Below are positions 44,778 through 55,440 of a DNA stretch of 64,000 nucleotides, in pieces. The notes beneath the pieces were generated by a model, which was given only the letters and a program-made list of their open reading frames with translations, made no database searches and was not told the DNA's origin. The stretch is from Tiliqua scincoides (Eukaryota; Chordata; Lepidosauria; Squamata; Scincidae): positions 24,096,284 to 24,160,283 of the forward strand of contig NC_089830.1 of assembly GCF_035046505.1 (NCBI RefSeq), given 5' to 3'. The translations under genes and the position numbers were made by a program. The first letter of the stretch is position 1, and each line of letters begins with the position of its first letter.

Positions 44778-47700
44778 TATATACCTGACTTGGTGAACTG
44801 CAATATACTTTCGACATTGAAGGTGGGTGATGTATGGATGGAAACGGGACATGGAAGGGGAAGGTGCTTGGGCCCCGTTTCCCATCACTGACTGTGTGTC
44901 ACTGCTCTTGTTCTCCTAGATGACACAGATCATCCTTCCTCAGATGGTTGCCAGGTAGGAGAGGAGGGAATCTGCACCCCTCAGAACCTGCCTGTACAGT
45001 ATTCCAGAATGACACCTGTGAGGGCTTCTGCTTCCTCCAAGGAAACTGGATTTTGATTGGGGTTGTCAACAATATAGGAAAAAAGTATCATGAGCAGATG
45101 TGTGGACAGAACCCTCTGCTCCAAAAAAGAGGGACAAAGCTCATCTGTGGCAAATTTGCAGGAAAGAAAGGAACAGTAGTAATAATATAGCACAGAGATG
45201 GTTCTGGTCCATGGCACATTGAACCCAAAATGGTTGGTTGGCCACATCGCGTAGTTTAGAAGGCTAGAAAAAGACATTTGCTTGTCTCCATTTGCTCTTT
45301 TCCAGTCCTTGGGGTCACAGTCTTTCTGGTGCCACAAGGGCTCTTTGATTGCTGTAAAGGCAATCCTTTACACTCTGGAATATTTTGGAGAATCCTGGTT
45401 TGCATTGGATTCCTTACAGAAGGGCAGGTGTTCCGCTAACTCACCAGAATGACTCTCTCTGTAGGAAGAAGGGGATTATCATAAACATGTCTTCGATATT
45501 TGCCTGTCGTCCTATGCCCCTGCAACAGATATATGCTGCATCCAAGGTGAGGAGCATGTACACCTCTGTAACCCTATACCTGAAGGTCCAGGCTTTCTTA
45601 CTTCCATTGTCTCCCTCTACTTCATGACCGCCAAATAATCTGCTTTTCATATAATAAGTGGAACTTGCAGCTTGATCGTGCCCTTGTCAGTTGAGGTCTA
45701 ACCATCTTTTGCAAATGTGGCTATGAGAATGGGAGCCAATGTCCTCACCCTAAGTGCCCGTGGAGTTATTTCCACCCTCAGACCTTGATTTTTCTGCTTC
45801 TGTTTCAGACACTTCTGGATCTTTTCGCGCGAGGGTTGGACCGAGAATACCGCTCCAAAGGCATCATTGTGCAGGTATTGTTGATTGAGCCTCTTGTTCT
45901 TATCCCAAGGAATCAAAGGACAGTCGGACTTGTGGCAGTCACTCAACAGGGCTTGGCAAAATTCTCCCAGTTAAAAAATTACTTATTTTTTACTCCTTAT
46001 TTCACTTTGTATATCGTGTGGTCAGGGGCTCAGTGATGACCTATCTCCTGCAGCGCAATCCTATCTTGTGCTGCAACAGGCAGACCAGGAGGCCTGCGCT
46101 GTATCCGGCATAAAATAGGGGCTCAAAGTGGCTCAGCCAGAGGCAAGGGGAAACTCTTCCCCTTACCCCCAGGTAAGCCACTGCAGCCCCTATGGGTCTC
46201 CTCAGTGGCATGTTCGAAGAGAGCGCTATGCTGCTCGGGAACGGGGTTTGGGATCCAGCATAACTGCCCGGTCCCAGCCCTAACTCCTGCTCCCCGCCCA
46301 CCCGCCCCCAGGACCGCCCTCCCCCTGCCCTCCCCTGCCCTCCCCCTGCCACAGAACACCTCCCTCCTGCCTCCTTCCCACACACCCCAGAGCCATGCGT
46401 CGGCCAAGCTTGGCTGATGCGAGGCCCCTCCCGAAGTCGGCGCGGAGGTTGGCCAGTATGTGTCCGTGCGCCAGCCAATGCACGAGGAGGCGCAAACATG
46501 CTTTATGGCACATTTGTGCCGGCCCAACCCCAGGTCAGGCTTGCGCCCTTAGTTAAGCAACTTTAGTATCTGGAGGCAGGGCAGAGGAGAGGAGGAAGCA
46601 AGTTTGCTTCAGTTACTAGTTCCCCTTTATCTTGTGTTAGTGTTGTGTACTTGGAGCCTACATCTCCTGCCCAGAACCTTCTGCCACTTCAACCTCAGGC
46701 TGCAGTTCCCAGCTCCTGTCCTGAGGAATCCTGAGCTGGAGAAGACAAGCCTGGATTCAGACATGGTCTCCCGCTGTAATGCTCCTTTCTTCCGCAGAGT
46801 GTGCTGCCCGCTTTTGTTGACACCAATATGACTGCCAAGTATGCAGAATGTGGGAAGATACCGGCAGATGTGTTTGCGCACAAGGCCTTGAATACTGTGG
46901 GGCTCACCAACAGGACCTCGGGCACACTTAAGCACAGCATTCAGGTAAGTTTAGTGTGGGTTGCAAGGTAGATTAATGGACAGCAGCAAACCCTTGTTTG
47001 TTTTTTATCCTCTATGCCAGCAGTTTTCAAACTCTCTAAGGGAGTATGAACTGCTCTAAGTCTTTGTGGGGGTGGGGGGGAGGCAGTGATGCAATCCCCA
47101 GGATTGCGCCACTCAGGGGGGCTGCAGGGGCTTGGCTGTACATACTGAAGCCTCCTGCCAGCTCCTGAGGGTGCGGGGAGCCCTGCGCGACCATCTGCAG
47201 GTTCCCCACAGCTTTGAAAGTGCAAGTGGAATGATTGCGCCCCACCTCCGCAAAACCGGAAGTTGCTTGTCCCCTGAGCAACACGATCCTTAAGGGGCAG
47301 GGCCTTTGGGCGACGCCCCAGTTTGTAAACCCCTGCTCTATGCAAAAAATGTGAACACCAACATATTCTTGGTCTGGCTCTAGGGCAAAGTCCAAACGTT
47401 ATTTAGTTGTGGGTAGTTTATTTCCCACCTCCACTTGTTTTTCATGTTACAAAATGCAATCGGAGAGTCTGCAGTTCGCCTCCATAGGTGAGATGTGGAG
47501 TTTGCAGAACTATTACCAGTTTGCGTGCCATTAATGCAGTAGTAGCTCTGCTGAGTCTCAGGCATACATTAGAGGGGAGCAGAAGCCGGTGAGCACATGA
47601 AGGCGAGTTCCTCCTATCAGTCTACCCAAGGCGGCTACCTCAGTTGGCCTCATGGATGGGCCGGCCCTGCTGATATTAGTTGGTTTCCTCTCCGAGGGCC

Positions 47701-48113
47701 TTGGGAACTGCAGCTTGTGAGGATGCTGAGAATTCTGTAACAGAGAATTTGGGGCATCTGTGCCTCTGGCCTCCTCCCAGAACCAAGCGTTTCCTGGGGG
47801 GGAGGGAATAAATTTGAAGCCAGTTCTGGCTAATAAGGCTGCGGCCTCATTACATCCCCCAAACTCTACTCCTTAGTCGCCTTGGGTGCCCCCCAGGGAG
47901 AAAGGCAGATCGCAACTCCAATAAATAAATAATAATAAATACTCCTCTTGCTCAGAGAAAAGCCTCACTCAGCCTTGCTCAGCATTTTCCTTCTTTTCGT
48001 TTGCCTTTCAGTATCTCGTGGGACGGACATTATTTCCCCAGTGGTTGCAGTTTTCACCCATCGGGATTGCTCTTGTTTTCTTCTTCCACAAGATCATAAT
48101 GAGGCAGGACTAG
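44778..48113 (+). CDS. Copy B: HSD17B3-like gene, exons 6-11
   Basis: Exons 44778-44822, 44920-44954, 45465-45546, 45809-45874, 46798-46944 and 48012-48113 have the same lengths and phases as gene A exons 6-11, good AG/GT borders and a terminal TAG. The catalytic Ser-Tyr-Lys set is kept ('[20 protein letters not shown]' then K). Exon 9 ('TLLDLFARGLDREY') and the C-terminus ('[18 protein letters not shown]', then an FFFHK stretch) differ clearly from A. Exons 1-5, holding the cofactor site, are not between gene A and this copy; they may lie in the 200-N gap or be deleted. A possible polyA signal is near 48993. It could be a functional gene with a misassembled 5' half, or a 3'-half duplicate. 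Confidence 0.8.
46052..46551 (+). mobile_element. Harbinger-like MITE in intron 9 of copy B
   Basis: About 500 bp from 'CAGCGCAATCCTATC' to 'GGCTTGCGCCC', followed by TTA. GC-rich centre with (CCCTGCC)n. Matches 59929-60436 in copy C. Confidence 0.65.
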
Positions 48114-48516
48114 CCTTCCTTGCTGGAGATCCGCGAGGGGATGGGGCATGGCCCAATGTCCTGGCCCTAAAGCTTTGTTTGGATCTTGTTGTCCTGCACA
48201 CAGATGTTAAAGAGAAGTTTCCCACTAAGTTTCCACTGCATATTTGGGAAGCTGCTTTTCCCCCCACATAACCAATTCATTTCAGTCGAGAATTGAAAGG
48301 GCCTTGATAGCTTTAACAGCCAGGGAACAGCCGCCCTAGTGGCCCCTGTGAACGCCATGTAGAAGGCGAGGAAAAGTCCTAAGCAGAACTGGGCTTACTG
48401 GTTAACATGGAGCTATTTCTTTTCTCAATGCTAACTTAACTCTGACCTTGCAAAAAGGGGAAGTAGTCTAAGTGAATACTATGTGATCAGGCTTCTCCCA
48501 GGAGTGAAGGCTGTCA

Positions 48517-48728
48517 GTATACAGACATGTTCCCCTATCCGCAGGGATTCTGTTCTGGAACCCAATTCATGTGGATACATGAATCCGTTTACAGAAGGGG
48601 TTGCTCCTCACCCTCCAGAGAGAAGGGGGTGCACAGGGGAGGGAAGCACTTATCTGATCCACATTTAAGTGAAACCACCAATATGGGATTCACGGACACG
48701 GCCCCCCATAGTAATCTTTACAGATAGC
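48517..48728. repeat. 'CAGGTATGCCCC'-type repeat in copy B 3' flank
   Basis: It starts 'TATACAGACATGTTCCCCTA' and ends near 'TTTACAGATAGCC'. The inverted equivalent is 54838-55045 in copy C; gene A lacks it. A TA flank and CAGG-type end suggest a Tc1/mariner-pogo MITE, a weak assignment. Confidence 0.45.
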
Positions 48729-50321
48729 CATATCAAAGAAAGTGTCATCAGGGAAAGGGTGAGAACCATCAAAGCGAAACAACTGAAAGTTGGTTGAAAC
48801 TGATTTTTCTCCTGGTGCTCATTTTTCGCTGGTTTTGTTAAGTTGCTAAATGATGATTGCCCATCCGGAAAAACTGTACAATGTAACATGCCCTGTCTGT
48901 GCCAGGCAGAGGCTTGGTTTTTAGCTCTGTTGCCAGGACTGCCTCTTGTTTTCAGCTGAATCTTTTTTTCTTTACTTTATTGATGAATAACAAAATAAAA
49001 AAAGATACTATCGTAAAATGCAATATTATTTATGTATTTTTTAACAACTTATAAAGGAAAAGGGGGAAGCTGTTGTTGTTGATGCTGATGATGATTTAAT
49101 TGATCGACTTAAAACTCCAACCCTCAGCTGGCTCAGAAATGCACTTATTTCACTATTAATGCACTATACTCAGTGAGCCCTGAGAGCCCTGAGAGCAGAT
49201 AAAGTCAATCTCTAGGTGACTTCTGAATGCCATGCTGGGGATTTCAACAGGGGCTGCAGTCAATAACAGTTGGAACATTGGCCCAGGTGTCAGTCATTAC
49301 CATATACGGGCATTACATCCCAAAGGCCCCCCCCACACACACACACTCACATCAGCAGCATAGAAAAGGGCAGAACAATCTTCACGCAGGGCTCTCATTT
49401 TCTGCAAGCCAGTAGGAGGTGTTAGCACATTCTCACTCTGTGAGGCCAACCTGAGTGCGACAGCCCAATCCTGAGCTGCCTGGTGCCCAGGGTTGCAGTG
49501 GCGCCAAAATGGCTGCCCCCGGATCCAACTGACACCGGGTAGCTGTTGGCGGCTTCCAAGTTCTCTGAGGGAAGGGGACCTTCGTCCTGTGCTTTTAAGC
49601 ACAGGAAATGGGCTTAAATAGAAGGCAAAATGCAACATATTTGAAGTAAAAATCTAGAATAAAAAAATTCCTTCACTACATACAAATGAAATAACCAGCT
49701 TAACCGGTTCACCTGCAACCCTGAGAGCAACATGCTGGAGTCAAGCTGAATCCATTTCAGCACCTCTTCCCTGTTGCAGATGCAGTTGTCTAGGGCTGCC
49801 TGTTTATTGATGTGTATCTTCCAAATGTATATAGAATCTGGCTTACAGTTCTGCTATTACTGCCCCCATAAGGGAGTCCAAGTGAAATTCAGGGGACAGA
49901 AAGAAAAGGAAAGGCAGTTCAAGGGCAGTCAGACCGGGATTCTGAGTGCAGTTGTATGTTTGAACCAGCACTGAGCTGCTTCTCATTACCAGAAGCCTGG
50001 CTATCTAGATTTTCCTGGAACGGCGAGTAACGTGTCCCAGTTGAAAATCTGACGCAATCACAGAACGAAGCTTCTGATTCATTCCCCAGTTCATGTTTCC
50101 ATTAGCAGAGCACACACTACCCTTCCTAAGCAAGTCTCAGCGGGTGCAATCACGTTGCACCTTGCTGAACAATGTCCTGGCTGGGTCCTTCCCAGTTTCA
50201 ATAAAAGAAGTTTGATGTGATGGACTCCCTGGGCAGAATTTCCATCTCTAATGCAATGTCTTTGCTTTCTGGCAAATGCTGGGTTGTGCTAAGTTACCCT
50301 TCCTACAGTAACGTCTATCCT

Positions 50322-50810
50322 TGTCAGAAACCCAAAGGGGTCTTCCTAATTCCACCATCTTGTTGCAAGGTCAAAGCAAAGTTCAAAAGCAAACTCAGTA
50401 GGCAAGAGTGATGATTGTCTGCAAGCTTTATTTTGTTGCCAGCAACGGGCTTCTCAGGGACTCCTGTCCAAAGCGAAGAGAGCCATGTGGGAACTCTCAG
50501 AGCCCACAGAGAAAAAACAATTTTCCAGTGTGAGCCTCTCCCTTATATTTGATTCTGGCTCCTTTGTCTGAGGAGTCTTACACTTCTCATTGGCTGGTGT
50601 GTGACATCAGAAATGGGGGCCTTCTCAGGGTTGGCCAGAGATAACTTTACAAGCATTTGATTGGTTGGCTTCAAATTACAAACTCCAAAAAAGGCAAAAT
50701 GTACATTTGAGACATTATAGAAAACATTGTTTCCAACAACCACTAGATGGCACTGTTTACTCATTTATTACTGGCCTTTGGTATGTCTTTGTTTATTTCT
50801 GACCCTGACA
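50322..50810 (-). mobile_element. LTR-like unit, fossil
   Basis: On the minus strand it starts TGTCAGGG and ends TTCTGACA, with two CCAAT motifs, a TATA-like 'AATATAAGGGAG' and AATAAA in order. About 490 bp. No clear target duplication and no viral genes recognised beside it. Confidence 0.5.
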
Positions 50811-51278
50811 GAGTTATTAATGTTATCTTTCCAAATCCCTTCTGTCTGGTCTCATCAATCACTGTGGGCTTTCTGCTAACTGTTTGAACTGTTTGAACTA
50901 AGTCTTTTGGTCTTTCCTCTATTCTATGTGTAATTCTCTTGATGTGACTTCGTTATTGTGATGTATAGTGGTATAATTATATTTGATACAAGACAAACTC
51001 ACTTCTTATTGTACAAAAGGATTCTCTTTTAGAACTCTTTTCTTATTTTAAACAAATCTCTTTTCCCTCTGTGTCAGCTTAGAGGTTCTCATTATGTTTT
51101 GCTGGCTTATCAGGGACTCTCTGCTATGTCTCTGCTTATCTCTGCAGATGCCTGTATCTTAGAGTGATAGAGATTTTAAAGGTTAACCTAACTTCTCTCA
51201 GATAAGAAAAACACCCGAAATTAGGAGCCAAAGTAGTGACTATTTTTCCTGTTAAAACCAGGATAGGAAAAGTCATTA

Positions 51279-51687
51279 TGTCAAGATGACCTGCAGAGAA
51301 AAAACATGTGCCTCATAGCTTTCTCAAAAGGAACATTCCAGGGTCTTATGTAATCAAAGTTGCAGGCCAGAAACTTCTCCATACATGGCTCATAGACTTC
51401 CCAGTTAGGGCTGGAACCATGCACCAGTATGCCAAATAAGGAGAGGGAAATGACATGCAATATCACATGGGTCAATTATTTGTGAGAGAGTATAAGTAAA
51501 GGAGTTTTGGGTGTGGTTCTCTGAGAAAACCCACTGATCCACCATGGGGTAACTTCGAACCTGTATCCATCCTAATCTATTCCTAATCTGTAAATAGCAT
51601 GTAAATAAACTTTCTATATGCTTTTAAAGGAGTCTGTGTCTGCTTACTATTTGACCCAGAGATCAAGTCCCAGAAATCTCTCTATCA
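51279..51687 (+). mobile_element. LTR-like unit, fossil
   Basis: It starts TGTCAAGA and ends CTCTATCA, with TATA-like 'GAGTATAAGTAAAGG' at about 51490 and AATAAA at about 51603. About 410 bp. Ends are tentative. Confidence 0.4.
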
Positions 51688-53562
51688 GAGTACTCTTTTA
51701 ATTGGCAACAGATTTACTGTCTTTGCCAAGGCTGTCAACTGTCTTATCTAATGTTGCTAGTTTTCCCTCATTAAAACTGCTTCTAACCTGTGTATAACCT
51801 TTCTTGGTGCCAAGAGATATCAGCTTCCTAATTAATTGGTGCAGGCGCATCCTGCTTCCTAGTTCTCTGTATGTTGTATCTAATCTCACTTTTAGTTGTA
51901 AATCTGTCTCTGAGTCTACAGAGATATACAGAGTTCTTATCTTGTGAGGAGTAACTTTTCTTAGAGTCTCCTTGTTAGACTCTCTTAATTAACTTTGCCA
52001 GACATCTGCCTCTTCAAGATTACAGGGATACAGCTCCTATATTCCATATCTGTGAACTGTCTGCGAGACAGATTACTTCTGCCAAGGTTGCATCTGAATT
52101 ACAATTTTCAAACTTGTGGCTTTAAGTAAGACTTTCACCTTTCTGTGTATTTCATGCTTTGATCTAACTATTCTGACAACTAAAAATTCACTTTAAACTA
52201 CCATACATTGCTACTAACATTAATTTACACCTTTAAGCAATAACTATTAAGTAAACAAGCATTGTGATCTCTTTGACATGAAACTCTGGTTAGTACCCTT
52301 TAAATACTGCTCTTAGTGCTCCACATATGTATATCTAGACTGTATTTTTGATTTAAAGGGAACTAATAGAATAATAAGTTTAAAAAATCCAAAAAGCCTT
52401 TTTCCATGTGTCTTCATCTGTCTATTTGTTTCCAAGCAGGGCTGAGGCTGGAATTTCCTTCCCTCATGCTGCCTATTCAGAGACAATGCTTTATCTGATG
52501 CTTCTGTATAATGAATATACAAGGCTGTAAATTTGATTCCAAGAGAAGCTTAAATCATTTGTCATACTAGCAATTAGCCTGAGATGGAAACTTCAGCTTC
52601 TTATACTCCCTTTTCCATGAAGCGTTCACTTTATCTGATGTCCTTGACAGTTTGTCAAAAGACATTCTTTGAGACTGATTTACAGCCTGCCTGCAATTTG
52701 CAGTTTCTGGCCTGCTTGAGACTGAGAGAGGGCAAAATGGATTTTTGTAAACATTTGAACATTTTCCCTATTAAACTTCCTAATGATTTGCTCTGTTTAA
52801 CTTTTAATTTGTTTGTGTTTGGCTTATGGCTTTCATTAGCCTGTATCAATCTGAGGACCCCTTTGTGACAATGGCTTCTGCATGAAGGTCATTTCAGTGC
52901 AGGAAGAGGTGGCAACTGCATCACATACAACCCATGGGACCCCAGGTGCACACATCCATCCTTGCAAAGTATTAGAAAGTGTGCTGGGGACACCGTCGGA
53001 GCTGGACACCAACCCCAGGAGACAGATCTGGTGAAGGAGCCAGGCTCCAGAAGCAGAATGGAGATGGGTTGGATTTCAGCACTGAGGCAACATGATGAAT
53101 GCACAGACAGAAGAGAAGGAAGAATGAGTGAGAACAAGAATAGAGACCTGATAACGAGGCAAGCCCAGACCTTGTGCCCATAAGTGCAGCATCCAATAAG
53201 TGCATTTCCTGAGCCAGCTGAGGGTTGGAGATTTTAGTCGATCAATTAAATCAGCATCAACATCAACAGCAACAACTCCCCCCTTTTCCTTTATAGGTTT
53301 TAAAAAAATACATAATATTGCATTTTACGATAGTATCTTTTTTATTTTGTTATTCATCAATAAAGAAAAGAAAAAGAGATTCAACTGAAAACGAGAGGCA
53401 GTCATGGCAGCAGAGCAAAAAACCAACCCTCTGCCTGGCACAGACAGAGTGTGTTACATTCTACAGTTTTTTCGGATGTGCAATCATACTTTAGCAACTT
53501 GGCAAAATCAGCGGAAAGTAAGCGCGAGATGAAAAATCAGTTTCCACCAGCTTCCAGTTGTT

Positions 53563-54320
53563 TCACTTTGGTGGCGGCAGTGAAGAAGGCCAATTCTATG
53601 CTTGGGATCATTAGAAAAGGTATTGAGAACGGGACGGCTAATATTATAATGCCATTGTACAAATCGATGGTAAGGCCACACCTGGAGTATTGTGTCCAGT
53701 TCAGGTCGCCACATCTCAAAAAGGACATAGTGGAAATGGAAAAGGTGCAAAAGAGAGCGACTAAGATGATTACGGGGCTGGGGCACCTTCCTTATGAGGA
53801 AAGGCTACGGCGTTTGGGCCTCTTCAGCCTAGAAAAGAGACGCCTGAGGGGGGACATGATTGAGACATACAAAATTATGCAGGGGATGGACAGAGTGGAT
53901 AGAGAGATGCTCTTTACACTCTCACATAACACCAGAACCAGGGGACATCCACTCAAATTGCGTGTTGGGAGGGTTATGACAGACAAAAGAAAATATTTAT
54001 TTACTCAGTGTGTGGTTGGTCTGTGGAACTCCTTGCCGCAGGATGTGGTGATGGCATCTGGCCTGGATTCCTTTAAATGGGGATTGGACAAGTTTCTGGA
54101 GGAAAAATCCATTATGGGTTACAAGCCATGATGTGTATGTGCAGCCTCCTGATTTTAGAAATGGGCTATGTCAGAATGCCAGTGCAAGGGAGGGCACCAG
54201 GATGCAGGTCTCTTGTTGTCTGGTGTGCTCCCTGGGGCATTTGGTGGGCCGCTGTGAGATACAGGAAGCTGGACTAAATGGGCCTATGGCCTGATCCAGT
54301 GGGGCTGTTCTTATGTTCTT
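53563..54320 (+). mobile_element. CR1 LINE, C-terminal ORF2 part, only in copy C
   Basis: The frame 53451-54131 includes 'VAAVKKANSMLGIIRKGIEN', 'MPLYKSMVRPHLEYCVQF', 'HLKKDIVEMEKVQKRATKMI' and 'LFTQCVVGLWNSLPQDVVM', the CR1 ORF2 C-terminus, and stays open for over 550 bp. The tail is TTCTTATGTTCTTA. Arm B has no such insertion near 48790. Confidence 0.85.
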
Positions 54321-54330
54321 ACCCTTTCCC

Positions 54331-54805
54331 ATCCCCTGGGGGCTGGGGATAAGAATAGGCCCTCAGTTTGGCTGTACTTGTCGTAAGAGGCGACTAAACA
54401 GCCACCGGGTAAATGGGACTCCTTAGCCTGGGAAGGCAGCTCATCTGAGAGAAGGAAAACTCTGATCCCAAACCTCCACTGCCTTGTGGCTACATCCAGG
54501 TGTGGAAAAGGGTTCAGGAGTCAACCTCGAGGTAAAATCTGGAGACGGAGTCCCTGAGGCAGTTCATGGCTGAACACAGTCATGTTCTGGCAACTCCTGC
54601 GACGCCGCTGGAACCAACCGTATTGGCCTCTGCCTTTCCATTGGAACATTTCAGCGACGTGCAGAGGGGGGATTTGCTGCATGGGAAACAATCTAACCTC
54701 CATATCTGCTTTATCCAGGCTTCACACACTGGAGAGGACACTCTGTTCCAGAACCACCATTCAGAGTGCGATACCATAGTCTTCCGAGACTGAAGGATGC
54801 CAACA
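54331..54805 (+). mobile_element. ~475-bp retroposon of a repeated family (plus)
   Basis: Flanked by a perfect 10-bp target duplication, ACCCTTTCCC (54321-54330 and 54806-54815); the empty site is visible in arm B at about 48757. It starts 'ATCCCCTGGGGGCTGGGG' and ends 'GAGACTGAAGGATGCCAACA'. No long ORF, no A/B-box pair recognised. Confidence 0.9.
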
Positions 54806-55440
54806 ACCCTTTCCCTGATGACACTTTCTTTGATATGGCTATCCGTAAAGATTACTATGGGGGGCCGTATCCGTGAATCCCGTATCTGTGGTTTCACTGA
54901 AAAGCGAATTAGATCAGTGCTTCCCTCCCCCGTGCACCCCTTCCCTCTGGAGGGTGAGGAGCATCCGGTATTATCCATGAATTCAGGTATCCACAGTAGG
55001 TTCCGGAACAGAATCCCTGCGGATACGGGGGCATACCTGTATACTAATGGCTTTCACTCCTGAGAGAAGCCTAATCACATAGTATTCACTTAGACTACAT
55101 CCCCTTTTTGCAAGGTCAGTGTTAAGTTAGCAATAAGAAAAGAAATAGCTCCGTGTTAACCAGTAAGCCCGGTTCTGCTTTGGACTTTTCCTCGCTTGGC
55201 GGTCACAGGGGCCACTAGGGCAGCTGTTCCCTGGCTGTTAAAGCTATCAAGGCCCTTTCTTTTCTCGACTGAAATGAATTGGTCATGTGGGGGGGAAAGC
55301 AGCTTCCCAAATTTGCAGTGGAAACTTAGTGGGAAACATCTCATCAACATCTGTGTGCAGGACAACAAGACCCAAACAAAGCTTTAGGGCCAGGGCATTG
55401 GGCCATGCCCCATCCCCTCGCGGATCTCCAGCAAGGAAGG

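Larger units (their letters stand above)
43204..49152. repeat. Inverted-duplication arm B
   Basis: This sequence returns in reverse complement at 63305-53195. Matching points include the arm start 'AGGGGCTTCTTATTTTCAAG' (43204/63305), all six exons, the shared CR1 and the end 'AAATGCACTTATT' (49152/53195). Noncoding divergence in the parts I aligned is about 1-2%. Confidence 0.9.
49153..53194. other. Spacer between the inverted arms
   Basis: No host exon seen. Contains a short MITE-like piece (about 49450-49560), two LTR-like units (50322-50810 and 51279-51687), a T-rich region of uncertain origin (50811-52860; A-rich on the minus strand, with a 63-codon frame at 51889-51698 that I do not recognise) and the intron-1-like segment (52868-53194). 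Confidence 0.5.
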
